10,120 nucleotides of DNA from JBLIAZ01 sp047632015 (lineage in GTDB: Bacteria > Bacteroidota > Bacteroidia > Flavobacteriales_C > GCA-002722245), in contig JBLIBC010000085.1 in the NCBI GenBank assembly GCA_047632015.1, positions 1-10,120 on the forward strand, read 5' to 3'. Each line of letters starts with the position of its first letter. Positions within the stretch are counted from its first letter, which is position 1. Below are positions 1 through 8,000 of this stretch, in pieces. A program made the translations under genes and the position numbers. A model generated the notes under the pieces. It saw nothing but the letters and a program-made list of their open reading frames with translations, was not told the DNA's origin and made no database searches.

Positions 1-853
1 AACACAAATCAATTATGAATTCATCAACACCTGCTTGAAATCCGCCAGGTTGTCCAAAATCAGAAGCAACTAACTCTACCATCCATTTACCTCCATTTTG
101 CACGACATTTATCGAACCTGGATCAGGCGTCAGTCCAGTATTAGAAGTAACCCCACATACTAAACCATCTGGAGAGGTGGATAAATTTGCTGGTAAATCT
201 ACCTCAACAAAAAACCTTTCTAAATTCTCCCCATTTCCTTCCAAATTAACTTGTATTCTCTGGGTTAACAACTCACCAGGCGCAGTGTAAGTTTGTGGAT
301 GGTTCACATTGCCATTCATATTTGTCGCAGTTAACGAAATAACTGGACGTGTAAACGTAAAATTGTAGTTTGTTAAGGCTGTAGCATCTCTTGCGATGTT
401 ACTCAAGACACCTCCTGAAGTATAATCAACTGATATTCCATTAGACAATGATGTTAAAGCGTTGTTTTCAACAAATTGAAAAGTTTCACAATTTACCGAT
501 GAAGTAAAAGTGACAACCTGTGAACCTCCAGGAGGAATTGAATTGGTAAAAGTAAAACTTGGCGTAGACCCGCTTCCTCCTACGGTTGCTGCCCCTGTAG
601 TAACCAAGCTTTCAAATTCCATTCCATTTGGCAAGGTATAGTTTGCTACAGCACCAGCAGCAATAGTATTTGTTGCAGACGGATTTCTTAGCTCGACGGT
701 AAATTCATTACCTCCTCTACAAAGATTAACCCCTGATGGGTTAGTGTAAATCACTTCAATTTCGGTTGGACCTTGTGGGAATGATTGTCCAAAAGATTTT
801 ATACTGATAAGAGAACATAGGATTATTAATCCCAAATAGATATTTTGTCGCAT
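1..853 (-). CDS. Large secreted adhesin-like protein, N-terminal part (cut by left edge)
   Basis: The reading frame is open from an ATG at 853-851 to the window edge, giving 284 codons with no stop; the C-terminus is outside. Residues 1-22 are a signal peptide: a short basic start, a hydrophobic core (about 5-19), and a likely cleavage at SFG|Q, so the mature protein would begin with Gln as is common in Bacteroidota. Cys13 lies in the core but is preceded by Leu, so it is not a lipobox. The mature part is rich in Thr, Ser, Asn, Gly and Val, with alternating beta-strand patterns and few cysteines (45, 122, 233, 284). Phrases such as FTVELRNPS and IPPGGSQVVTFT resemble the immunoglobulin-like, DUF11-type repeats of long surface proteins that carry a type IX or gliding-motility-type C-terminal domain. 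That C-terminus is inferred, not seen. A strong promoter lies at 930-960. Being a secreted gene is nearly certain; the exact role is unknown. Confidence 0.85.
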   Translation of the reverse strand, partial: MRQNIYLGLIILCSLISIKSFGQSFPQGPTEIEVIYTNPSGVNLCRGGNEFTVELRNPSATNTIAAGAVANYTLPNGMEFESLVTTGAATVGGSGSTPSFTFTNSIPPGGSQVVTFTSSVNCETFQFVENNALTSLSNGISVDYTSGGVLSNIARDATALTNYNFTFTRPVISLTATNMNGNVNHPQTYTAPGELLTQRIQVNLEGNGENLERFFVEVDLPANLSTSPDGLVCGVTSNTGLTPDPGSINVVQNGGKWMVELVASDFGQPGGFQAGVDEFIIDLC

Positions 854-929
854 CACAATGTTAAATTAAGTGTCAAATTCAAAAATGATTTTACTCATCG
901 ATCTATTCAGGATCTCCTAAAATCAAGTG

Positions 930-960
930 CAAAAGTATAGTTATTTCAGTATCAAACAAA
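930..960 (-). promoter_or_regulatory. Bacteroidota-type promoter for the left-edge secreted protein
   Basis: Read on the minus strand, TTTG (960-957) is followed by exactly 19 bases and then TACTTTTG (937-930). This is a full match to the Bacteroidota primary-sigma consensus TTTG-N19-TAnnTTTG. Transcription would begin around 923-925, leaving a leader of about 70 bases before the ATG at 853. The leader has no Shine-Dalgarno sequence. The match to both elements and the spacing is seen directly; activity is inferred. Confidence 0.8.
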
Positions 961-1377
961 TTGAAGCTCTTGAAACTAGGTACGTTCCAATACACAAACG
1001 TTTCCTCTGAGAATACATTTCTATGAACAATAAATTTAACCCTATCAACACTTTTTTATAATAGCTGTATAGCTTGTTCAATTAATTAATAAGTTATCAA
1101 CAATATCTAACATTATTACATTGAGCTCTCCAGCAATTAAGTTTCGTAACAACTTTCATGATTTTATGACATATTAACTTTAACTATAGTTGTCTATAGA
1201 ATGATAGTAGATATTACTGGACTTACAACAAAAGTAGGACAGTTTTTCTAAGACCTATGCTGCGTTTTTTGATATTCATAAATTCTATCTTAGAATTTAA
1301 TCAAATCAATAACCTGAAATCAGCAGCTTAACTACCTTAACTTTTTTCTCTAGCTTTTAGTTGCAATTCCATAAAAT

Positions 1378-1411
1378 AGGGAGAGACGTTATTTAAATAA
1401 CGTCTCTCCTT
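1378..1411 (-). terminator. Long perfect palindrome, probable terminator of the 1611-2480 gene
   Basis: Positions 1380-1409 form a 30-base perfect palindrome centred between 1394 and 1395. Its arms are GGAGAGACGTTATTT and the reverse complement, and 1378/1411 pair as well after one mismatch. As RNA it can fold into a GC-rich outer stem (GGAGAGACG/CGTCTCTCC) with an AU-rich tip. On the minus strand it lies about 200 bases beyond the stop codon of the 1611-2480 gene and is followed by CTATTTTATGG, a weak U-rich tail rather than a clean U run. The palindrome is certain. Terminator function is the likeliest reading from position; a dimeric regulator binding site is the alternative. Confidence 0.5.
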
Positions 1412-1610
1412 TGGTATTCATTCGTTTGATAGAGCTTTTATTCGTCTTTTGACAAGAAAGCAATCAAAATAGACTCTAGGACAACATGTAAAAAAAGACG
1501 TCTACGAAACTGTCACTAGTACTTCCACTACCCTTTTCAATCCTCAAAATTCACATTATGGGAGTAAACGCTACCTTACAACAAACTATACATTAGCAGA
1601 GTTTCTATTT

Positions 1611-2480
1611 TCATCGTACAAAAGTGAGCCCAATAGATGGACCTACGGAGACTGAGGAATAACTAACACTTAATTTACCTTCTCTCCCTTCTTCTGTATT
1701 TTCATTAAAGGCTTTGGCTTTTGTCACAGCTTTACCACTCATCATGGTTCCATTAACTAAAAAGGAAATACTTACTGCCTCAGTAATATAATACTCATAT
1801 GAAACTACGACCATACTTATCGCACCTCCTCCCGCATAAGTTCTATTGCGATTATTTGCTTTGTACTTGGTATTGCTGTTGTTATTAATCAAAGCCGCGT
1901 CAATTTTATTGAAGCTTAAAAAGCCACCTGCTTTAAATTGAATACTTAAATTTCGTAAGAAATCAGAACTAAAGTTGTGCTGAAGTCCTAACAACAATAC
2001 TGGAGACATACCACCTTTTTCGTATTTAAATCTGTCGTTGTGGGTATTACGAAGCTGCTGCTTTTTATCGTGGATTATTCCCGTTGTAATAGTAAATTCA
2101 GAAGAATGATTTCTAATGGTAAGTAGATAATTATTAGCTTGATCCCCTTCGAGCTGGGAAGTCTTCTCCCTAGAATCGTAGGAGTAAAACCGAGCATTAA
2201 TTCCTGTTGAATAATCATCAAATCTATAATCTTGAGAAGTGCTTTTGACAGTGAAATCTATATTAGTAGCCCAACCAACCTGAACAGTGTAACTCCATTT
2301 ATCTTGTTTTTTAAAGTGATGAAACTGTCCATTACCGTCTTCATTATTTTGGGCGATCACACCTTGTGTATTAAAGATAAAAAGAGTCAAAAACAATATA
2401 ACATGACCTATGGTTACTCTATTCTCAAGAAAGAGAAAAACTTTAGAAATACTACATGAATTTTTTAATTGTTGTTTCAT
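1611..2480 (-). CDS. Exported protein of unknown function, probable outer-membrane beta-barrel
   Basis: A 289-residue protein that I do not recognise by family. The N-terminus carries a long signal sequence: a polar, basic stretch (1-22), a hydrophobic core at about 26-36 and a likely cleavage at VIA|Q (43/44), typical of Bacteroidota. The 22-residue n-region is unusually long, but no better start lies downstream, so I keep the ATG at 2480-2478. The mature 245 residues show repeated short runs of alternating hydrophobic and polar residues, Asn/Gly/Ser-rich turns, and a last strand ending in GPSIGLTFVR with no further domain. This fits a small outer-membrane beta-barrel (PF13568-like), by pattern only. 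An Asn-rich segment (around 199-213) looks like an exposed loop. It appears to be a single-gene unit: 292 bases separate it from rocD upstream and a palindrome lies downstream. No clear promoter was found. Confidence 0.75.
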   Translation of the reverse strand: MKQQLKNSCSISKVFLFLENRVTIGHVILFLTLFIFNTQGVIAQNNEDGNGQFHHFKKQDKWSYTVQVGWATNIDFTVKSTSQDYRFDDYSTGINARFYSYDSREKTSQLEGDQANNYLLTIRNHSSEFTITTGIIHDKKQQLRNTHNDRFKYEKGGMSPVLLLGLQHNFSSDFLRNLSIQFKAGGFLSFNKIDAALINNNSNTKYKANNRNRTYAGGGAISMVVVSYEYYITEAVSISFLVNGTMMSGKAVTKAKAFNENTEEGREGKLSVSYSSVSVGPSIGLTFVR

Positions 2481-2726
2481 TTCTTACATAGTTTATTAAA
2501 ATAACATTCCAAGCTCTGCCGAACCTAGTTTAATTGTGCTTTTAGTGTTGTTTTACTGACTAAAAACAATCTCTATTGTAAACCCCTTCTATAAATTCAG
2601 AAGTAATTCAAGAAACCATTTTCTTTTACAATTCCAGAATAACAAGTACAGAATTGACTTTAGAATTACTTCGCTTTTTTAACGAGGTTGGTATTTTTCT
2701 GCTGTATACATTAACTAATGTCCGCA

Positions 2727-2747
2727 CCTATTTCCTATTTCCTATTT
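2727..2747. repeat. Short tandem repeat, three copies of CCTATTT
   Basis: Three exact head-to-tail copies of the 7-mer CCTATTT (2727-2733, 2734-2740, 2741-2747), followed by the degenerate GTTCCATATTT. On the minus strand the unit reads AAATAGG and begins about 26 bases beyond the rocD stop codon. It is too short to call a functional element. Copy number may vary between strains by slippage. Confidence 0.6.
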
Positions 2748-2772
2748 GTTCCATATTTAATAACTGACTGCC

Positions 2773-3972
2773 TCAATTAAACACCTCCCGAATCTTTTCT
2801 ACAGCCCAATCGACATCTTTTTTATTTATTATTAATGGTGGCGCTAAGCGAATAATGTTTTCATGAGTTCCTTTGACTAGAACTCCTAGATCCATTAGTT
2901 TTTGTGAATAATAACGTGCTGAATCTGCCTTTTTCGTTAATTCAATTGCTACCATGAGTCCTTTCCCTCTGACTTCTTGAATTTGATCGTTAGCTATACT
3001 TAGCAATTGATCTTTCAAATACGCTCCAACAAGAGCTGAATTTTCTACCAACCCCTCTTCGATTATAACTTTTAAAGAAGCAGATGCAATCGCACAAGCT
3101 AGTGGATTACCGCCAAAAGTAGAGCCATGGCTTCCTGGTTCAAAAGCAACATCCATAATTTCGGCACTAGCCAAAATTCCAGAGACAGGGTAAACCCCTC
3201 CTCCTAAAGCTTTGCCAACGATTACAATATCAGGCTTAATATTAGAATGTTGGTAACAGAATAGTCTTCCTGTCCTTCCTAATCCGGTCTGAATTTCGTC
3301 AACAGCCAATAATATGTTTTGTTCTTTGCATAATTGAGAACAGGCCTCTAAATAGCCAACTGGAGGAATAATAACTCCAGCTTCTCCTTGAATTGGCTCT
3401 AATAAAACAGCAACTGTGCTGCTACCAATCGCATCTCGTAAAGCAACTATATTTCCATATTCTACAATTTTAAATCCAGGATTAAATGGCCCATATCCTT
3501 CTCTACTGCTTTCGTCAGTGCTAAAACTTATAATCGTGGTGGTTCGCCCATGAAAATTTGACGACATGACTATAATTTCTGGGTTTTCAACTTTCTTTGT
3601 AACACTCCCCCAACGCCTAACTGCTTTAAGAGCTGTTTCAACTGCTTCTGCACCACTATTCATCAATAAGGCTTTGTCATACCCACTAACCGAACACAAC
3701 TCTTCCAAAAACACTGCCATTTTATCATTGTGAAAAGCCCTGGAAGTGAGTGTCAAACTATCCATTTGATGTTTTGCAGCAGCTATAATTTTAGGATGAC
3801 AATGACCTTGATTCAACGCAGAATATGCAGATAACATATCTAAATACTTCTTCCCCTCCACATCTTTTACCCAAGCTCCTTTTCCTTGGGAAATAACCAC
3901 AGGCAATGGTTTGTAATTATTAGCGCTAACAAGCATCTCTCTGCTAATTAAATTATTTGTTTTTTTATTCAT
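2773..3972 (-). CDS. rocD: Ornithine aminotransferase (ornithine--oxo-acid transaminase)
   Basis: A PLP-dependent class-III aminotransferase (EC 2.6.1.13) that moves the delta-amino group of ornithine to 2-oxoglutarate, giving glutamate semialdehyde, which cyclises to P5C. With the ATG at 3972-3970 it is 399 residues, close to Bacillus RocD. An in-frame GTG at 3996 would add eight residues, but it sits at the proposed transcription start, so I prefer the ATG. Visible motifs: SAYSALNQGHCHPK (about 48-61), highly characteristic of ornithine aminotransferases; NSGAEAVE (105-112) for PLP phosphate; SNFHGRT (138-144); VDEIQTGLGRTG (224-235) with the PLP-ring Asp225 and the conserved Glu; Lys254 in GKALGGG as the Schiff-base lysine; and GSTFGGNP (283-290). 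It is cytoplasmic. It is divergent from the arginase-putA operon and supplies the step between those two enzymes. The related class-III enzyme acetylornithine aminotransferase is less likely given the NQGHCHP segment and the neighbours. Confidence 0.95.
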   Translation of the reverse strand: MNKKTNNLISREMLVSANNYKPLPVVISQGKGAWVKDVEGKKYLDMLSAYSALNQGHCHPKIIAAAKHQMDSLTLTSRAFHNDKMAVFLEELCSVSGYDKALLMNSGAEAVETALKAVRRWGSVTKKVENPEIIVMSSNFHGRTTTIISFSTDESSREGYGPFNPGFKIVEYGNIVALRDAIGSSTVAVLLEPIQGEAGVIIPPVGYLEACSQLCKEQNILLAVDEIQTGLGRTGRLFCYQHSNIKPDIVIVGKALGGGVYPVSGILASAEIMDVAFEPGSHGSTFGGNPLACAIASASLKVIIEEGLVENSALVGAYLKDQLLSIANDQIQEVRGKGLMVAIELTKKADSARYYSQKLMDLGVLVKGTHENIIRLAPPLIINKKDVDWAVEKIREVFN

Positions 3973-4004
3973 ATTTTTTTTGAATTCAATTAACACAAAT
4001 CAAC

Positions 4005-4035
4005 CTAATATAACATAGTGAAATTTTCAACACAA
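4005..4035 (-). promoter_or_regulatory. Candidate rocD promoter
   Basis: On the minus strand, TTG (4035-4033) is followed by 20 bases and then TATATTAG (4012-4005), one mismatch from the Bacteroidota -7 consensus TAnnTTTG, with a spacing inside the usual 19-21. Transcription would start near 3998, about 26 bases before the preferred ATG at 3972 and essentially on top of the alternative GTG at 3996, which argues against that GTG as the start. Confidence 0.4.
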
Positions 4036-4088
4036 GTCCAGTCTTGTTTTTACAATTCAAAATATATGAAATAATATTTCTCTATTAA

Positions 4089-4118
4089 TTGCCCTCTTGC
4101 AGTAGTAATGTAACTTTT
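4089..4118 (+). promoter_or_regulatory. Candidate promoter of the arginase-putA operon
   Basis: TTG (4089-4091), 19 bases, then TAACTTTT (4111-4118), which matches the Bacteroidota TAnnTTTG element except for its last base. Transcription would start near 4125, giving a leader of about 30 bases before the arginase ATG at 4155. It lies about 55 bases from the candidate rocD promoter, so the two divergent units could be controlled from one shared region. No clear operator palindrome is visible between them. Confidence 0.4.
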
Positions 4119-4154
4119 AAACGATTATGCCGTTAATAATATAAAGAATAACCA

Positions 4155-5051
4155 ATGTCAAAACGAAAAAACATAATTTCAATTTTAGGAGCAGCAAGTG
4201 ATCTTGGAGCCAACCGAGCAGGCGCGCGAATGGGTCCAGATGCAATAAGAATTGCAGGACTTCATAGGAAATTAAAACAACTAGATTATCAAATCACCGA
4301 TTCAGGAAACATCCCTGTTCCTTTAAGAAACTTCGGATCGGAGGGCGCTTACAACTACCTCATTGAAATTGCTGACATCAACAACACTATTTTTGAACAT
4401 TGCTATCAAGCCTTACAAGGCAAAAAAATTCCGTTAACTTTAGGTGGTGATCACAGCATTGCAATGGCAACCGTTGCTGCTTCAGCAAAACATTTTGATA
4501 ATTTGGGTGTAATATGGATTGACACTCATGCTGACATGAACAACCCGAGAAGCTCTCCGTCTAAAAATATTCACGGCATGCCTTTGTCCACTCTGTTACA
4601 TGATGGTTTTGATGAATTAGTAAAACTAGTTCCTAATAAATTAAACCCTCAAAACATTGCCTTAATAGGACTTAGAGACATTGATAAAAAAGAAAAAACA
4701 CTGCTCTCAGATAGTAAAATGCATTATTATACCATGAGGGACATTGATGAATTAGGTATTCAAGGCATATTCAAGGACTTATCTAATAAAATGCTAAATA
4801 GACTGGACCACCTTCATGTGTCTTTTGATTTAGACGTCATGGATCCGATACACGCTCCAGGTGTAAGTACACCTGTTAATGGTGGGTTAAGCACAAGAGA
4901 AGCTCACTTGCTATTAGAATTATTATACGAAACAAAAAAAGTAAAAGCTTGCGACTTTGTGGAACTTAATCCAATGAGGGACTTAAAGGGAAAATCAGCA
5001 AAGCTCATGGTAGAATTAATCACCTCGTTGTTTGGATCCACTATTATTTAA
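4155..5051 (+). CDS. rocF: Arginase
   Basis: A 298-residue ureohydrolase (EC 3.5.3.1) that hydrolyses arginine to ornithine and urea using a two-manganese centre. All metal ligands are present in the standard order: His100 in GGDHS, Asp123, His125 and Asp127 in DTHAD, and Asp225 and Asp227 in SFDLDVMDP. NIHGMP (138-143) and Glu270 in VELNPMRD match the substrate-binding positions of true arginases, and the N-terminal GANRAGARMGPDAIR segment (18-32) is the usual arginase start rather than that of agmatinase. The length is normal. The ATG at 4155 follows an A-rich leader with no Shine-Dalgarno sequence. The gene is first in an operon, with putA starting 3 bases after its stop, and it is divergent from rocD, which takes its product ornithine. 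Agmatinase or formimidoylglutamase are the alternative ureohydrolases; context and motifs make arginase clearly best. Confidence 0.93.
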   Translation: MSKRKNIISILGAASDLGANRAGARMGPDAIRIAGLHRKLKQLDYQITDSGNIPVPLRNFGSEGAYNYLIEIADINNTIFEHCYQALQGKKIPLTLGGDHSIAMATVAASAKHFDNLGVIWIDTHADMNNPRSSPSKNIHGMPLSTLLHDGFDELVKLVPNKLNPQNIALIGLRDIDKKEKTLLSDSKMHYYTMRDIDELGIQGIFKDLSNKMLNRLDHLHVSFDLDVMDPIHAPGVSTPVNGGLSTREAHLLLELLYETKKVKACDFVELNPMRDLKGKSAKLMVELITSLFGSTII

Positions 5052-5054
5052 ATC

Positions 5055-8000
5055 ATGAATGAAGCACAGTCAAATAACGAAAGAAAAAAATTACTACAGC
5101 AAGTGGTACTGAAGGCTGAAACTTTACAAAAAGAGTCAACTACAAAGACTCAATCTCCATTTTTAAAGCGTTTACAGCCAATACTTAGTAACCTAAACAC
5201 GAAGTTTTTCTTAATTAAGTTATTAGATACAGCTTTGAGACCTTCAGACCCAAAAGCAATTAATAAGCACATCCAAACTTTATTCAAAAACTTCCCAAAT
5301 CATGCTGTCTTATTTAGTCCATTTGAGCGCACATTAGTTTTCCTTTATAAACACGTTGGAAAATTAGTACCATCCATCAGTATTCCACTACTAGTAAAGC
5401 GTATAAAATCAATTACCAATGACGTAATTTTTGACATTCAAGAGGCCAACTTTAAAAAAAACATAAAAAAAAGGAAAAACGCTGACATCAAACAGAACAT
5501 TAATCTGATTGGAGAGGCATTACTTGGAGAGGAAGAAGCTGCGCGAAGAATACAAGCTTATAAGGAGCTTATTAACCATCCTGAAATTGATTACATCTCG
5601 GTGAAAATATCAACGCTTTATTCCCAAATATCAAGTTTAGCGTACGAAGAAACTTTAAAGGTTTTAAAAGATAAGCTAAGCGTACTTTATGATGAGTCAA
5701 TATTAGTAGCGTCTGCTACAGGAAAAAAGACATTCATCAACCTTGACATGGAGGAGTTTCGTGATTTGAGTTTAACCGTAGATTTGTTTCAGTCGCTTCT
5801 ATCCGAACAGCAATACAAACAATTATATGCAGGAATAGTTTTACAAGCATACATACCAGACTCTTTTCAATATTTAAAAGGCTTGCAAGAATGGTCTCAA
5901 GCAAGAGTAAAGGAAGGAGGATCGCCGGTTAAGGTTCGCATTGTTAAAGGAGCAAATCTTGAAATGGAAAAACATGAGTCATCACTAAAAGGTTGGCCAC
6001 AAGCTCCTCATAACTCTAAAGTTTTAGTTGACGCACAATTCAAAAAAATGCTACTAGCAACACTCACTAAAAAAAGCTGCCATAGCTTGCGTATAGGAAT
6101 TGCTTCCCACAATATTTTTGACATTAGCTTTGCTGTTTGTCTTATTGAAAACCAACAACTGCATAATTTTATAGACTTTGAAATGCTTGAAGGTTTAGCG
6201 GAAAGTTTCTTAGTACCATTAAAAAATCAGGGGCTACATTTATTGCTATACACTCCTGTAATTAAGTCAAATGAATTCTTAAGCGCCATAGCTTACTTAG
6301 TGAGACGCTTTGACGAAGCGACAGCAAAAGGAAATTATCTTAGGGAAGCGGTTGGTATGTCGTTGCATGATGAAAACTGGAAAGGCTTGTACAATGCCTT
6401 TGAATTAAGCTATGAGAAAATAATAAAGCTGGATACCACATCCAATAAAATACAAAACCGATTAAATCAGGAATTTGACGCACAAACTGTTTTTGAAAAC
6501 AGCATTGATACCGACTGGAATATTGTTTCAAATAGAAAGTGGGCTCAATCAATTAGCCTTAAATGGCAAAGTGAAAACACGGTAATACCAAAAACGATTC
6601 CTGATTACGACATAAAAAGAAAGAGAGAAACACTTAGGGTGACAAACTGGGAAGGTGAACTACCTTGGCATTACGAGCTGGCGGATTTAAAAGATTACGA
6701 AGAAGCAATTGAAGGAGCAAAACGCTCTTCATGGAATCAATTTACAGCAAAAAAACGAATTAAAATACTAAAGGATGTAGGACGGAAACTTGAAGAAAAA
6801 AGAGGGGATTTAATTGGGGTGGGAATGGCTGAAGTTGGTAAGTTAATCACGGAAATGGACCCCGAAATATCTGAAGCTATCGACTTTGCCAATTACTACG
6901 CACAGTCGTTAGATCAAATACAAAACATTCCAGACTTAACCTCCAGTACCTCTGGCACAACTTTGGTGCTATCTCCTTGGAATTTCCCCATTGCAATTCC
7001 AGCTGGTGGAATATTAGCTTCATTAGCTATTGGTAACCCTGTCATCTTGAAACCAGCGAGCAAAAGTATTGCCTGCGCTTATTTATTAGTAAAAACAATG
7101 CATGAGGCTGGCGTTCCAAAAGACGCTTTGTACCTGCTCCCAACTCGTTCAAAAGAAATTCAACCTTTATTAACACCCAAAAGTGTGTTCTCATCAGTTA
7201 TTTTAACGGGAGGTACGGACACTGCCAAAACATTGTTAAATCAAAACCCTGATTTGAACCTTTATGCAGAAACAGGAGGTAAAAATGCCACAATTGTCAC
7301 CGCTTTTGCTGACAAGGAACTTGCTATAAAAAACATCATAGCATCAGCTTTTAACAACACAGGACAAAAATGTTCAGCTACCTCTCTTTTAATCCTTGAA
7401 AAGCAGGTGGCTACTCCACAGTTTTACCAATTACTTCAAGATGCTGTTAAATCTAAAAAGGTTGGCTCTCCTTGGGAATTTGACAGCAAAATAGGACCAT
7501 TAGCAAATCCGATAAATGGGAAATTAGAGGATGAACTGTTAAAGGAAAATAATTGGTTGCTTAAGGGACAAATAAAAGGAAGTCATTTTGTAACGCCTTT
7601 CATAGCGAAAAACGTTACAGAAAATAGCTCTTGTTTTAAAAACGAACTATTTGGTCCGCACCTTAGCATACTGGAAGTTAATGACTTGCATGAAGCCGTT
7701 GAGCTCGCAAATAAGGTGTCTTTTGGATTAACAAGTGGAATTGAAAGTCTCAACGAAAAAGAGATTGAATACTGGAAAAGTAACATTCAGTCTGGAAACC
7801 TTTACATTAACAGAAGTACCACCGGTGCAATTGTAAAACGACAGCCCTTCGGAGGGGTTAAACTTTCTAGTTTTGGTCCAGGAATGAAAGCTGGAGGAAA
7901 GAATTATCTTCTTCAATTTCTTAATCATACGTTGAACACAGCGCTTGAAGATAGCTTTTTATACGCTCAAAAAAGTTTTCAGTACTGGAAGGACGAATTA

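Larger units (their letters stand above)
854..1610. other. 757-base gene-free stretch
   Basis: Besides the promoter at 930-960 and the palindrome at 1378-1411, I see no supported gene here. Reading frames are short: for example 12 codons from an ATG at 1023 and 24 codons from an ATG at 1258, both without promoter or homology. The sequence is very AT-rich. A small inverted repeat CTATAG-N4-CTATAG lies near 1184-1200. An 8-base inverted repeat (CGTCTTTT at 1443-1450, AAAAGACG at 1493-1500) and the 8-bp palindrome AGACGTCT (1496-1503) share the GACGT core with the large palindrome. No decayed gene could be recognised on either strand. Confidence 0.5.

Noticed and set aside
815..817. Cys13 in the signal peptide of the left-edge protein as a possible lipobox cysteine.
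   Set aside because: It is preceded by Leu rather than Gly, Ala or Ser, while a good SFG|Q cleavage site follows.
1229..1236. A second minus-strand TACTTTTG, identical to the -7 element of the promoter at 930-960.
   Set aside because: No TTG or TTTG lies 19-21 bases upstream, and no gene or clear RNA follows within a reasonable distance.
2232..2459. A 75-codon plus-strand frame inside the 1611-2480 gene.
   Set aside because: It is antisense to a gene with a clear signal peptide and has no promoter or recognisable protein features.
2600..2672. 10-base perfect inverted repeat (GAAGTAATTC at 2600-2609, GAATTACTTC at 2663-2672) followed by GCTTTTTT, resembling a plus-strand terminator.
   Set aside because: The loop would be 53 bases and no plus-strand gene lies upstream, so a terminator role there is unlikely; arms this AT-rich can arise by chance.
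3973..3996. GTG start at 3996 adding eight residues to RocD.
   Set aside because: The ATG at 3972 has an A-rich leader typical of the group, and the GTG lies at the proposed transcription start.
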